From Phymorhynchus buccinoides (lineage: Eukaryota; Mollusca; Gastropoda; Neogastropoda; Raphitomidae): a stretch of 64,000 bases of DNA. This document shows, one piece after another, positions 1 through 11,272 of this stretch; positions within the stretch are counted from its first letter, which is position 1, and the number at the start of each line of letters is the position of its first letter. The notes beneath the pieces are model-generated. The model was not told the DNA's origin. It saw only the letters and a program-made list of their open reading frames with translations, and searched no databases. Where the stretch lies: positions 49,601,491 through 49,665,490 of the forward strand of contig CM065700.1 of assembly GCA_017654935.2 (NCBI GenBank). The letters run 5' to 3'. The position numbers were made by a program, and so were the translations under genes.

Positions 1-555
1 TTCGCGGTACCCTTGCTCCCCAGCGATGATTATCCCGTAATTCACTTCATCACCATCCTCGAAATCCAGCGTCCCGCGCGCCTTGGAGCGGTCTTGATCC
101 CTAACCCAGGAATAGCACTTGATGCACACACCGAACACGAAGAAGAACAGGGCTAGCATGGGCAGAACCGCTAAGTTGACCGAGCGGTCCGGCCTGATAC
201 CGCCGGGAGGCAACCAATCCCCCGTGCTGTACCATACGTTCACTTTCTCCGTCACCGTGGACCCTGTGACGCCATCGCTGTAGTTAGCTCCCTTGCTGGG
301 CTGTAAGAGCCGCTCTCTGCCGTCCGTGATGGCCGTCATCAGCTTGGAGCGGACATTTGATTGGTTTGTGGCGGTGTGCTGGGAAAAAGTGCGGAGGTTT
401 TGCTTTTTTTCGGCATCGCGGAGCAGGTTGGTAACATTTGCTGAACTGACCCCATGGATTGCGCTGAGCACACACACCAGCAGGGAAAGGAGAGTGAAGG
501 CAGGTCTGCTCAAGAAGAAGGGGAGGATTGCATCGGAAGGAAACGCAGGCGCCAT
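1..555 (-). CDS. Secreted or single-pass membrane protein, first coding exon (partial)
   Basis: The frame from the ATG at 555 stays open for 185 codons to the window edge, with no stop and no obvious splice donor, so the gene is cut by the edge. Residues 9-33 form a hydrophobic signal-peptide-like stretch that ends near a small-residue region (SSA, 37-39). The presumed lumenal part (40-127) has three N-glycosylation sequons (Asn40, Asn64, Asn91) and a Trp/Pro/Gly-rich patch (WYSTGDWLPPGG). Residues 128-145 (LAVLPMLALFFFVFGVCI) form one transmembrane segment, followed by a Cys/Lys/Arg start to the cytosolic tail and then an acidic tail (FEDGDE). The layout suggests a type I membrane protein. 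Codon choice is GC-rich and balanced, unlike the surrounding AT-rich DNA. I do not recognise the family. The ATG is chosen because it directly precedes the hydrophobic leader. Confidence 0.7.
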   Translation of the reverse strand, partial: MAPAFPSDAILPFFLSRPAFTLLSLLVCVLSAIHGVSSANVTNLLRDAEKKQNLRTFSQHTATNQSNVRSKLMTAITDGRERLLQPSKGANYSDGVTGSTVTEKVNVWYSTGDWLPPGGIRPDRSVNLAVLPMLALFFFVFGVCIKCYSWVRDQDRSKARGTLDFEDGDEVNYGIIIAGEQGYRE

Positions 556-1059
556 CTTGCTGGGAACATTCACATCCACATTGTGTCGTCTGTGCAGCTC
601 AAATCACATCAGTCCAACAACTTCGGATAGACACGCCCTCGTGTTGACCTATGGACACACCCTCTTTGTCTCTGGACACACCTTCAAGTTAACATTTCGA
701 CACGCCCTCTATGTCTCTGACCACACCCTCTTGTCAACCTGTCAGTGTCAGTGTCATTCAATCTTCAATGAACATGCCCTCGTCAATGTTCCCGTTAGGA
801 CTAATATTTAATTAACTCTCACGTGCCCTGGGTCCGGTTAGTCAAGTCACATCGCAGCAGGTCCTTTCCATGCCGTTCAGAACGTCACTGTCTTTGTGGG
901 GCTAATGTCAACCATATTCATAATCTGGCGTTTCTCCTCCAAACTCTTCCACATTTCAGACTCACAGCTTGATCACACCAAAAATGGGTAGTTGCTCTTG
1001 TGTTATTTGTGCTGCCAATTTTAGCACTCAGGTTTTGTTACTTCATGCCTAATGACATA
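556..1059. other. 5' flank of the left-edge gene, no gene seen
   Basis: This stretch lies upstream of the minus-strand start at 555 and would hold its 5' UTR and promoter. I see no clear TATA box. At 628-740 a loose repeat of GACACGCCCTC/GACACACCCTC-like words occurs several times. Nothing else stands out. Confidence 0.4.
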
Positions 1060-1228
1060 GGGGTCAAACTCAAAGCCATAGAAGGCCAGGGGTCAAACTC
1101 AAAGCCATAGAAGGCCAGGGGTCAAACTCAAAGCCATAGAAGGCCAGGGGTCAAACTCAAAGCCATAGAAGGCCAGGGGTCAAACTCAAAGCCATAGAAG
1201 GTCAGGGGTCAAACTCAAAGCCATAGAA
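1060..1228. repeat. 29-bp tandem repeat, about 6 copies
   Basis: The unit contains CAAACTCAAAGCCATAGAAG followed by GCCAGGGGT and repeats almost perfectly. It has no coding content. Confidence 0.9.
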
Positions 1229-1390
1229 TGCTGGACTGTCAACATACTAGTCATACTCATAGGGTTCTCCCATGCCAAGTCTATCAGAGTGTGAATGGTA
1301 TCACACCAGTGGATAAGGGCGCCCTCTTTATCTCACTTGGAAGACGGAGACCAGTCCTACCCCCAATGCCACTGACTCCCCAAATCCTTG

Positions 1391-1486
1391 CTCAGCACAG
1401 GGTTATCTGCCCATGTCTCCCAGCTCAGCACAGGGTTATCTGCCCATGTCTCCCAACTCAGCACAGGGTTATCTGCCCATGTCATC
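1391..1486. repeat. 33-bp tandem repeat, 3 copies
   Basis: The unit starts CTCAGCACAGGGTTATCTGC and repeats at 1391, 1424 and 1457, exactly 33 bp apart. A GT microsatellite follows at about 1509-1528. Confidence 0.9.
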
Positions 1487-1689
1487 TACTGCTAACTGGC
1501 CCTGTAGTATGTGTGTGTGTGTGTGTGTGAGGGGGGGTTGACTGGTCCTGAAACAAAGAAAGCCAGCTGAGTTTGTAAACACAGGTCCCTTTTTTTTTTT
1601 AAATCTGTTAGTACTATTAGTATTATTACTACTATGGAGTTCGAAGCACTGCTTTCCTTAATCTTATCGTAGGGTTTGTAAAAAATAAA

Positions 1690-2093
1690 AAATGACATGT
1701 ATTTAAAGAAAGAGAGAGGGAGAGACAGAGAGAGACATAGACAGAGGAAAAAGCAGGAGGGAATGGGGTGTTGGCAAGAGACAGACACCGTGAGAGAGAC
1801 AGAGAGAGAGACAGAGACAGAGGAAAAAGCAGGAGGGAAGGGGGTGGTGGCAAGAGACAGACACCGTGAGAGGGCAATGTGTACATGTGTGGGTGGGTGT
1901 CTGTGTGCGTGCTACTAGTACTGTAGTAGTACTTACTATTTTTACTTTTCTACCTAGTCAATTAACTCATTACACACACGTGTGTACACACACACACACA
2001 CACATCCCATTCCAAATTTTAAACAGTCAATTCTAAAACATGCGAGAAACTCCACCCCAATTCCTGCCCATGCGCTTACACACACAACCACAT

Positions 2094-2130
<37 letters not shown>
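1690..2130. repeat. GA-rich imperfect duplication and CA microsatellites
   Basis: At 1720-1870 a roughly 95-bp GAGACAGA-rich unit containing GGAAAAAGCAGGAGGGA is present twice. CA/TG dinucleotide tracts lie at 1974-2003 and 2095-2128. Open frames here translate to low-complexity text and are not genes. Confidence 0.8.
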
Positions 2131-2192
2131 ACATGCATGCATGCAAACACTAAACACATCAGCGCACAAGAGTAAGATTTTTTGGAAAAAAG

Positions 2193-2400
2193 GCAGGAGA
2201 ATGGGCCAAAAAGTCAGAAAGATAGTAGAATTCATGACACAAAGCAAGGGAAAAGGCGGAGTCAAAGAGAGAGACAGATTAGAAGTAGCTACAAGCACAG
2301 AACTTCCAGAAGGTGGGGGAACTATTTGTATGGAAGACACACACACTCACACCCATATCCCCACAGGGGCAATGAGGGGTCAATTTTCAAAATAAGGGGC
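2193..2400 (+). repeat. Dispersed repeat family A, fragment
   Basis: Contains the family words AGGCAGGAGAATGG, GTCAGAAAGATAGTAGA and ACTTCCAGAAGGTGGGGGAA. Related copies in this window lie at 20295-20612 (minus), 28120-28165 plus 29014-29100 (minus, interrupted), 30190-30480, 31960-32370, 34755-34865 and 37925-38062 (minus). Full copies also carry a GCAGCATGACGCATCTGCGC region. It is probably a short interspersed element; no RNA polymerase III boxes were identified in it. Confidence 0.75.
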
Positions 2401-2540
2401 CACTAGTTTCAGATTGTTTTCAGACTTCATGGGTCATATGAACCCGAACCCTGGCAGCACATAATGAAGCATGTGGGATATATAATCAAAATCAAAATCA
2501 AAATTATGAAATTTCTCATGCCGTCATGGTAATGGTTCAA

Positions 2541-2995
2541 CTAAACATGTATTGGAAACCTGTTCAGACGAAAAGGACTTCAGGAGTCACATTTGACTCA
2601 AAACTCAAATTCGATAAACACATTACAACAGCAATAAACAAAGCTAATATGATCTTGGGTTTAATTAGAAGATGTTTTATAGAAATAAATAGAGAAGTGT
2701 TCATAAACCTCTATAAAACTTTAATAAGACCTCATCTTGAGTATGGAAATCTAATTTGGAACCCTTTTCTGACAAGACAATCCACTGCAACTGAAAGGGT
2801 ACAGAGGCCAGCAACTAAACTAAAAATTAATTTAAAAAATCCAGAATATGGAGAAAGACTTCGTAAGTTGAACTTACCATCCTTAAAATACAGAAGATTA
2901 AGACTAAATAAGAGGTGAGATTTAATAAATGTGTATAAAATTTTGCATAAGCCTGATAATACTAACAAATGTGTTTGTTTCAATTATCTAATGAC
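2541..2995 (+). pseudogene. LINE reverse transcriptase, degraded 3' fragment
   Basis: The plus-strand frame reads the C-terminal region of a CR1/Jockey-type reverse transcriptase. A GVTFDSKLKFDKHI block is followed by INKANMILGLIRRCF, then [13 protein letters not shown] and an ERVQR-ATK block. The same sequence of blocks recurs at 40.7-41.4 kb and 43.4-44.0 kb. A stop at about 2919 and loss of the upstream catalytic part mark it as dead. Most of the ORF2 protein, including endonuclease and the YxDD region, is absent. Confidence 0.85.
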
Positions 2996-3880
2996 TTGAG
3001 AACCCGTAATACTATAGTAATAGTGAATTAAAAATACTAACTCAATACAGCAGAATTAACATTAGGAAAAATTTATTTTCTAACACTAAACAGTCACTCA
3101 ATATTGGAACAATCTTCCTGCACAAACTAAATTTGCTGGTAACATTATGGATAGTGATCCCAAAATTGCTGTGTTGAAATACAATTATGATTAATTTAAT
3201 GCTTCAACGATTGCTCAAAAAGCGTCACAGCTATGCCAATCTAATAATCCAAAGAAAATGTACATAAAGAGGCCGCGAGGCCTAGCTGCCCTAAGAGCCT
3301 GACCTGACCTATTTGTTTCATTTTCATGATGACCTTTCAGTTTCAGCCTCAAAAACAAAACAACCTGGTAATCTGACATTGCCAAACATTGGAAAATGTT
3401 TGAGTAAACAGGAATTCAGTTTCGATATATTTCAGCTGACTAAATAAACACAATGATGACCTATTTTTATGTTGGCGTGCCGACACAAGAAAACAGCTGA
3501 CTTTATTTATGCGGAGCTTGTACAATCGGCACACTACCTAACATTCACACTTCTTCTAAACTAAAGCAGGCAACAATCGTCGCTCGTTTTCGTTTGTTCA
3601 GTTCAATGCTTCTTGCAAATCCATCTCTAAAACTCATTGGAAAATATGTGTATTACTTACCACGCAGCTTAAAATCTTGGCAGAGGACTGATTAATTCTT
3701 TGACAAATATTTTTTGGAGCGGTCGATGGCATCTAATCCTACGCTTGCGGGTCTCCATTAGGAGAGCATCTGCGAAAGGCCGCACTTCCTGTCACCATGG
3801 GTGATTTCCCTTGTGCGGTGTCTGCTACTTTCGATTTAGCTTTCTAACTCATGCACTCAAGAATATGCACGACAAGTGTA
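2996..3880. other. No gene seen
   Basis: AT-rich unique-looking sequence. A decayed continuation of the LINE tail may reach about 3190. I see no coding signal or repeat array. Confidence 0.5.
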
Positions 3881-3884
3881 AAGT

Positions 3885-4090
3885 GACGTTATTTTATTCA
3901 CAAGGACGAAGCAAAACTACTGGATATTTCGGCGAATGTGCCTTTATCAATATAGACAAACAAGAAAACAGCAAACAGCAAATATAGCAAAAGGAGCAAA
4001 AATCAGGCAACAAAAGGAGCAAAAAATCAACAAGATCAAAACACACCACTTCCCCTCTACAGTCCAATGCGTAAATGATACAACCAAGTT
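3885..4090. repeat. Dispersed repeat, copy 1 of 2
   Basis: Shares about 200 bp with 5953-6178, including TACTGGATATTTCGGCGAAT and CAAAAGGAGCAA. The Tyr/Phe-rich open frames over both copies are by-products of the repeat. Confidence 0.85.
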
Positions 4091-4670
4091 GAAAGCCCAG
4101 AGCAAGGCATGCATTTGTGAACACAGATCAGACAAAAAAGGAAAGAAAGAAAGAAAGAAAGACATGTTTTGAGATGAGAGAGGTTGGGGACAGTGAGTAC
4201 GCAATCATTATGATGGCAGAAGTTGGAAACAAGGGTCACTTGGGTGTGGAGTAGATGGTAGGGAGAGGGGGGAAAGGGTTTAGATTGTTGGGTGAAGAGA
4301 ACAAATCTCGTGTTAAAGTGGACGCATGTAGCAGAAGCTGACATTACATTACTGAAAATTATATAAAAACTAAATAACTAGATGTTACACTGACCAGAAG
4401 GTTAGTAAATTTTCAGGGAATACAGAGTTCAACACTCGGGAAGGGGGGAGGGCAGTGGGGATGGACCTTCTTCGTTTAGCTGTGGCTGTTGAACCCCTAT
4501 CCCCCCGACCAGGGGCGAGAGAGAGATGGGGGGGGGGGGGGGGGGGGGGGGTAGCCGCCTATAGCGCATCAAACCCTGATCTGACCCCAAAGTGGGTTGC
4601 CCCACCCTGGCACCCTGGTGAGGGGGAAAACGCGGGAAGTTCTCAGAGAAAAAAACCCTCCGAGATTGTT

Positions 4671-5210
4671 TGGGTCAATCTTTCATGAAAGACCAAACCG
4701 AACTATAGCTGCGAGACTGAGCCCACAATGCAAGCCTGTCCTTTAGTATCCATTGTAGTGGGTCAATCTTCTCAAAAGACCAAACCGAACTATAGCTGCG
4801 AGAGCCCACAATGCAAGCCTGTCCTTTAGTATCCATTGTAGTGGGTCAATCTTCTCAAAAGACCAAACCGAACTATAGCTGCGAGAGAGCCCACAATGCA
4901 AGCCTGTCCTTTAGTATCCATTGTAGTGGGTCAATCTTCTCAAAAGACCAAACCGAACTATAGCTGCGAGAGCCCACAATGCAAGCCTGTCCTTTAGTAT
5001 CCATTGTAGTGGGTCAATCTTCTCAAAAGACCAAACCGAACTATAGCTGCGAGAGCCCACAATGCAAGCCTGTCCTTTAGTATCCATTGTAGTGGGTCAA
5101 TCTTCTCAAAAGACCAAACCGAACTATAGCTGCGAGAGCCCACAATGCAAGCCTGTCCTTTAGTATCCATTGTAGTGAGTCAATCTTTCTCAAAAGACAG
5201 AGCCGAATTA
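4671..5210. repeat. 83-bp tandem repeat, about 6.5 copies
   Basis: The unit contains GGGTCAATCTTCTCAAAAGA and ACCAAACCGAACTATAGCTG and ends TATCCATTGTAGT. It is almost identical between copies, with small GAGACTGAG/GAGAGAG length changes. A poly-G run sits at about 4531-4551. Confidence 0.9.
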
Positions 5211-5485
5211 ACCACCCTGAGCCTCTATTTGGGAGTTTATTCTTCACAAAAGAATAATCCCAACTATGGTTGCAAGAGCCAATAATAATCAATTTGATTC
5301 CTATCCTTAGCTACCGCCCAACGCCGACCCACCCCCTCTTTTCCAGGTCTCCTCCTTCACACCCTCCTTCCCAAACCCTCCTCCCCACTTGTCGTATGTA
5401 TATATATAGTGTAAAAAATGTCATTCTTCTTTCTTCCCCCCCCCCCCATTTTTTATTTTTTCTCAATTATTATGTTTTGTGTGCG

Positions 5486-5487
<2 letters not shown>

Positions 5488-5558
<71 letters not shown>

Positions 5559-5745
5559 GCTTGATTTATTATTTTTATAAATACTCATTTACGAATGTTC
5601 TTTGCGGGGGGGGGGGGGGGGGGGTCCCTGTAATTATTATACATTTTCTTTGTATTTTTGTTGGAGGGCTTGATGGAAAAAAAGCCTTGTTAGCTTATTC
5701 TTTAACCCTCAATAAAGATCATATTGGCTTGACTTGACTTGTCTT

Positions 5746-5780
<35 letters not shown>
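5488..5780. repeat. Microsatellite cluster: CT, poly-G, CA
   Basis: A (CT)n tract lies at 5488-5553, poly-G at about 5606-5624 and (CA)n at about 5749-5780. No gene. Confidence 0.9.
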
Positions 5781-5782
<2 letters not shown>

Positions 5783-5952
5783 CACACAAAGCAAGTTAAA
5801 CCTAACAAAGATATCCCTTTAGTGAAATGCACTACTCATAATTTAAAAGCAAACAATAAGATTAACTTGCATAAATACCAAAAAACTGAAACAGACTGCA
5901 AAACCGTTACTTGAATATACAACAAACAAACAACTACACGACAAATAAAAGT

Positions 5953-6178
5953 ACGTGACGTTATTTTTATTCACAAGAGACAAAACAAATCTACTGGATA
6001 TTTCGGCGAATGCCGGCGCGCCTTTATCAACACAGACAAACAATTAAACAGCAAACAGCAAACATAACAAAAGGAGCAAAGAGCAGGCAACAAAAGGAGC
6101 AACAACAAAAAAAGATCAAAATTAAAAAAACAATACTTCCTCTCTACAGTCCAATGCCGCGTAAATGATGAAATACAG
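5953..6178. repeat. Dispersed repeat, copy 2 of 2
   Basis: Second copy of the element at 3885-4090. The order of blocks is the same, with small insertions such as GCCGGCGCG near 6013. Confidence 0.85.
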
Positions 6179-6179
6179 A

Positions 6180-6837
6180 AAGGATAATATTTTAGATGCC
6201 CCCTCATCCTCTCACTTGATCTTAATCATACTATTGTGGCGGTACCATAGCCGATGAGGTTTATCCGAGGCGTGGTTACCGCTGCACATATCTATATTAT
6301 TAAAAACTCGGGACTTTACTGGTGCTGCACTGCCTCCGGGCATTGCAGCCAGTATTGTTCCAACCGTCTTTGTATTTACAAAATGTCCCATATGTGTCTA
6401 TGAATGAGAGGACGTAAAACACCATTTTTCATTCATTCATATTTTAGATGCCTTGGTATCACAATCATAAGTGACTATAATATCACAAACTTAAGTCTAG
6501 CTTAGCAGGCATACGGACCCATATGCAGCTTTTTCCAGTATTTAATAATCACCTTATCACCTTCTTTTGGAGCAATAATAAGTTCAGTAACACAGTCAAC
6601 AGAGCTCTTACTATGTTTTCTATGGTCAGTTAATTGCTGCTTGATAGGCCTATTTGGAATTAACTCCGCTGTTAAACATCTTCTGCAAAATTCTCGTTTT
6701 TCTTTATGGTTTGTAGTATGTACCAATTACAGTCTGTTCGTTGTTCAAATTACGTATAACTGTATTTTTGCTGTTGTTGTTAAATTAAAGACAAGACAAA
6801 AAAAAGATTTGTTTAAACTTTATGCAAATCATAGTGC
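6180..6837. other. No gene seen
   Basis: Unique-looking AT-rich sequence. The minus-strand frame at 6502-6726 (74 codons) resembles no family I know and lacks support. Confidence 0.4.
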
Positions 6838-6992
<155 letters not shown>

Positions 6993-7055
6993 GTCCTTGT
7001 CTCAGTCTCGTTAATTGATGTAATTTATTTTATTTTTACCAAATCGCTTAAAATT

Positions 7056-7218
<163 letters not shown>

Positions 7219-7514
7219 GAACGAACGAACAACAATCCCACTTCTGACACCAAATATACCAGTACTTGGCATTACCGTTACTAGGCGTTACCGTTACTAG
7301 GCGTTACTGGTACTCGGCGTTGCGCTAGTTTTATTTATATGCCTTGCACGGTGCGTCCGTTTGCGACCTTGATTGAAGGTTGAGTTTTTTTCTTGTATTT
7401 TGCGATGTCTTTTTTTTTCATTTGTATTTTTTTAATTTATTTTCTTTTGGTTCTGAGGGCCGGATGAAAAAAAGCCGGTTATTGTGCTTATTCCGCTTAA
7501 AAAACATTCGTTCG

Positions 7515-7520
<6 letters not shown>

Positions 7521-7603
<83 letters not shown>
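7521..7603. repeat. (CT)n microsatellite
   Basis: About 82 bp of CT, 280 bp upstream of the DRG1 start codon. Preceded by CGTTCGTTCGTT. Confidence 0.95.
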
Positions 7604-7605
<2 letters not shown>

Positions 7606-7884
7606 CTCCCTCTCTTTATCTCCTTATAGCCTTTTTCACAAATGTAAAAAAAAAGATAAAAGAATGAAATAAAAATAACCCGGGGAGAAAATTTGTCAGA
7701 GGCTCTACTACTAAAAGAGCATCAAAATTCAGTGTTGAAAATCATGACATCATCGGTTTTTGTGCACAAATTGCACTTTCTGATGTTTCCGTTTGAAGGC
7801 TGTCTTCCGGTTGCACAGGCCAGGTGGTCAAAACTAGACAGGTTTTCATTCTGAGCAATTTGTGAAAGAATCTAACCACCCACC

Positions 7885-7923
7885 ATGTCTATTTTACAAA
7901 AAATCGCCGAGATTGAAGCCGAG
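7885..7923 (+). CDS. DRG1: DRG1 exon 1
   Basis: Encodes [13 protein letters not shown], the conserved DRG1 N-terminus. The start is preceded by CACC. The donor GTAGGG follows at 7924 and the exon ends in phase 0. The roughly 85 bases upstream are presumably 5' UTR. Confidence 0.93.
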
Positions 7924-9383
7924 GTAGGGTTGAAGTACCTTTTAAACGTGAATATATTTGTATTAGAATGTAAAAATCATCTACTTTGCAATTTTTGTAA
8001 TTTTCAGTCTCTCTCTCTGAGTCTCTCTCTCTCTCTCTCTCTCTCTGCGTCAAGTATTTTGGCAGACACCCAACTCTGCTGTTTATAAACACCAACATCT
8101 TTCTCTCGGAGACTAGGAGGAGAGGCAGAGATGATCATGAAGAGGAGAAGCAGAGATGAGAGAGAGAAAGTGACTCAGAAACTGTCTGTGTGTCTGTCAC
8201 TGTGTGTGTTCCTTTTTTGTGTGTCTGTGTGTGCTTCCTTCCTTCCGTATACCGTATAGCGACTGACCATATGTGCAGTCACTGCTGACTATTTTGTGTT
8301 TGTGTGTGTGTGTGGTCAGTGGAGGGTTTCAAATCCCGGATATAAATAAATATCGCCCTCCCCCCACACCCCAATCCCCTTTTTCACTTACTCCCACCTT
8401 CTAGTTCTACTCATAACTCATTCCCCAATTTCCCCAAACCTTCCACAACCCCTCCAACCCTCTATTCCCCCATTCCCATCACCCCTCTGATCCCATTTGC
8501 TTGCATTCCTTTTTCCCCTCAACCACATCAACGCTGATCATCTGGGCGGCTCTGTTCAGGACTGCCGTGGTCAACAGTTACTCACTTACTGCCTGGAAGT
8601 CTTCCAAGTTTATAGAACAACTAAGCCATCAAAATGCTGATGGTGGTTGTGAAGTGTGGGACCCTCACCAGCAGCAGGACAATGACAGATTTGAAGTGGT
8701 TTTACGCCGCTTCAGAAACACATCAAGCGTGACGTCCATGATAGAGCAACTGAAGTGTCCCTATCTGCACCAACGAAGAGAGACAGCAAGACTAATGGGA
8801 GTAATGCTCTACAAAATCCAGAGCAAACCGGCCACTGTGAAGAACTTGAAAAAGAAACTGATCCCAGCTCCACAACGCCAACCTCGAGCAGCTGGCCCAG
8901 ATCTACTGCCGCACTCAATACAGACAAGCCAGTTTCCTGCCGCTTAGTGCATACCATCAAGGCATGGAATAACCTCCCTGAACAGGCTGTTGAGGCGGGG
9001 ACCTTGGGCTCTTTTGTGTACTGGGTCTCCAAATCACACTAACTCCACCTCTTTTTCTCTTTTTTTTTATCCCTAATGGTGTGGCATCATGTTGGGGACC
9101 AATCAGCGGGACCTGGCTGGCTGGGTCATTCTCTTGCTTGGCACGGCATCATGTTGGGGACCAATCAGGAGGACCTGGCTGGCTGGGCCAAGCTTTCCGT
9201 CTTCGTCTTTTTGTTCTGTCCACTTTCTTCTTTATTTCTGAACCGTCTCGTGCATTTCCATAGATTCTCCTAAAATGTTTTTGCAATGACAGAATAGTCA
9301 ACAGTGACTGTGGTCGCTATGCGGAAGGAAGGAAGGAAAGTGAAAGAAGAAGGGTGTGTCAAGTGTTTAAATGTTTCAGTCAG

Positions 9384-9461
<78 letters not shown>

Positions 9462-9588
9462 ATTGTTCTCTCCCTCTCTTTTTATCTCTTTTTCTTTTTC
9501 TTATTTGATATCGCCCCTACGCCACTGTTCCGTTTGACATGGGCAGATGGCCCAGTTCATTAAATCGTTGTTCCTTGTTCATTGCTCA

Positions 9589-9649
<61 letters not shown>

Positions 9650-11187
9650 CCTCTCTTTCTGTCTCTGTCTCTTCTCTCGCTCTATTGAAATCCATTTTAT
9701 TAACACTGTCATTGTATCACTATCACTCTCAGATGGCCAGAACACAGCGGAACAAGGCAACGAGCGGCCATCTTGGCTTGCTGAAGGCCCGACTGGCCAA
9801 GCTACGCCGCGAGCTGATCGAACCCAAGGGGGGAGGTGGGGGGACAGGGGAAGGTTTCGATGTCGCCAAGACTGGGGACGCCCGCATTGGATTTGTTGGT
9901 CAGAATGATTTAGATGATTCATGTGTTTGTGTGTTACTGTGTGTACGTCAGTCATTTCCATTGAAGAGATAGGGAGAAGAGTTGGGGAAAGGTTTTGAAT
10001 TCGCCAAAACTAGGGACGCCTGCATTTGATTTGTTGGTGGGTATAAATTTCCAAAGTAGATTGTTATCAAAGTGAATGGTTCGTTGAACATGTTTTTGGT
10101 AGGTTGCATTCTTAGTTCTTTGTGAATGCTGTGTGTTTACATTCTATAGACTTCTATAATATTGACTCTAGGTCTATAAAAGATGAATATAATTATCCAA
10201 ACAAACATAACATATATATATGGTGTTGGTGTGTAACTGTGACCGTGAGTATGCCTGCATGCAAGTAACAAATTATGCTTAAATGATGTTTTTGTTGTTG
10301 TTGTCGTTCCCTTGCTTAAACCTTTTTTAAAGACTCCAGGGATCATCCCAACAGCCGAAGCAATTGCACACTATGGTACACATGCCCTGGGCAACTAGGG
10401 ATGAGAACATTATGTGTGTGGCCGTTTTTGATTACTCCGCCACGTGGGCAGCCACACTCCGACTTCGGAGGATATATAGAGCTTCTGATCTTTTCCCCTC
10501 TTAAGGGGTACACTCACCCCCAGTTTATAATTTTAACAGGTATTTTCACCCTGTTTCAAATTTTAAGGGGTAAAGGCGAAAACATGGGAGAAGCTCCATC
10601 GCCTGCTAATTCCCAGTCTCCCACCCCATGCACAATGAGCTTTTCAACCATTTGGGCTTTCTGCGCGATCCAGTAGAGTTTTAGATCTAGCCTAGACAGC
10701 TTGTGGCTGAAAGGCCTAGCAGACGATTGAAATACGTAGAACGTCATTAACTTACTGATAAATAACGGTTGTGTTCACGCATGCATCATCATTTTTAATG
10801 CGTCATCTCACCCCCTTAATGAGATTGTACAGGGTGAATCTCACGCACAGTTTCAGATTCTAGAGGCTGGTTTGGAAGCTCTAGTGCGTAAATACGCACA
10901 ATCTGTACGTTTTCAGAAGCCCTGATAATGTTTAAATTCAGATTCAAATAGCCAGGTTTACTTGTTTTTCGTCCCCTGAAGTCAGAATATGGCCGCCCAT
11001 GTGGCAGGGTCCTTTAAAAGCAGCCGTACACGTAATCTTCCCACCCAAGGCCATGCGAAATGTTCACATGGCACTGGGTGTGCCCTCAGAGCGTTTAAGC
11101 TGGGGAGAGGGCTGTTTGCCTATGACACGAGTTAACATTATGATAACAAAATGTCAGTCTGTTGAACTTGAATAATAAACACACACA

Positions 11188-11272
<85 letters not shown>

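Noticed and set aside
8501..8947. A host gene exon in DRG1 intron 1
   Set aside because: The motifs fit the C-terminus of LINE reverse transcriptases better, and the frame is broken before the end.
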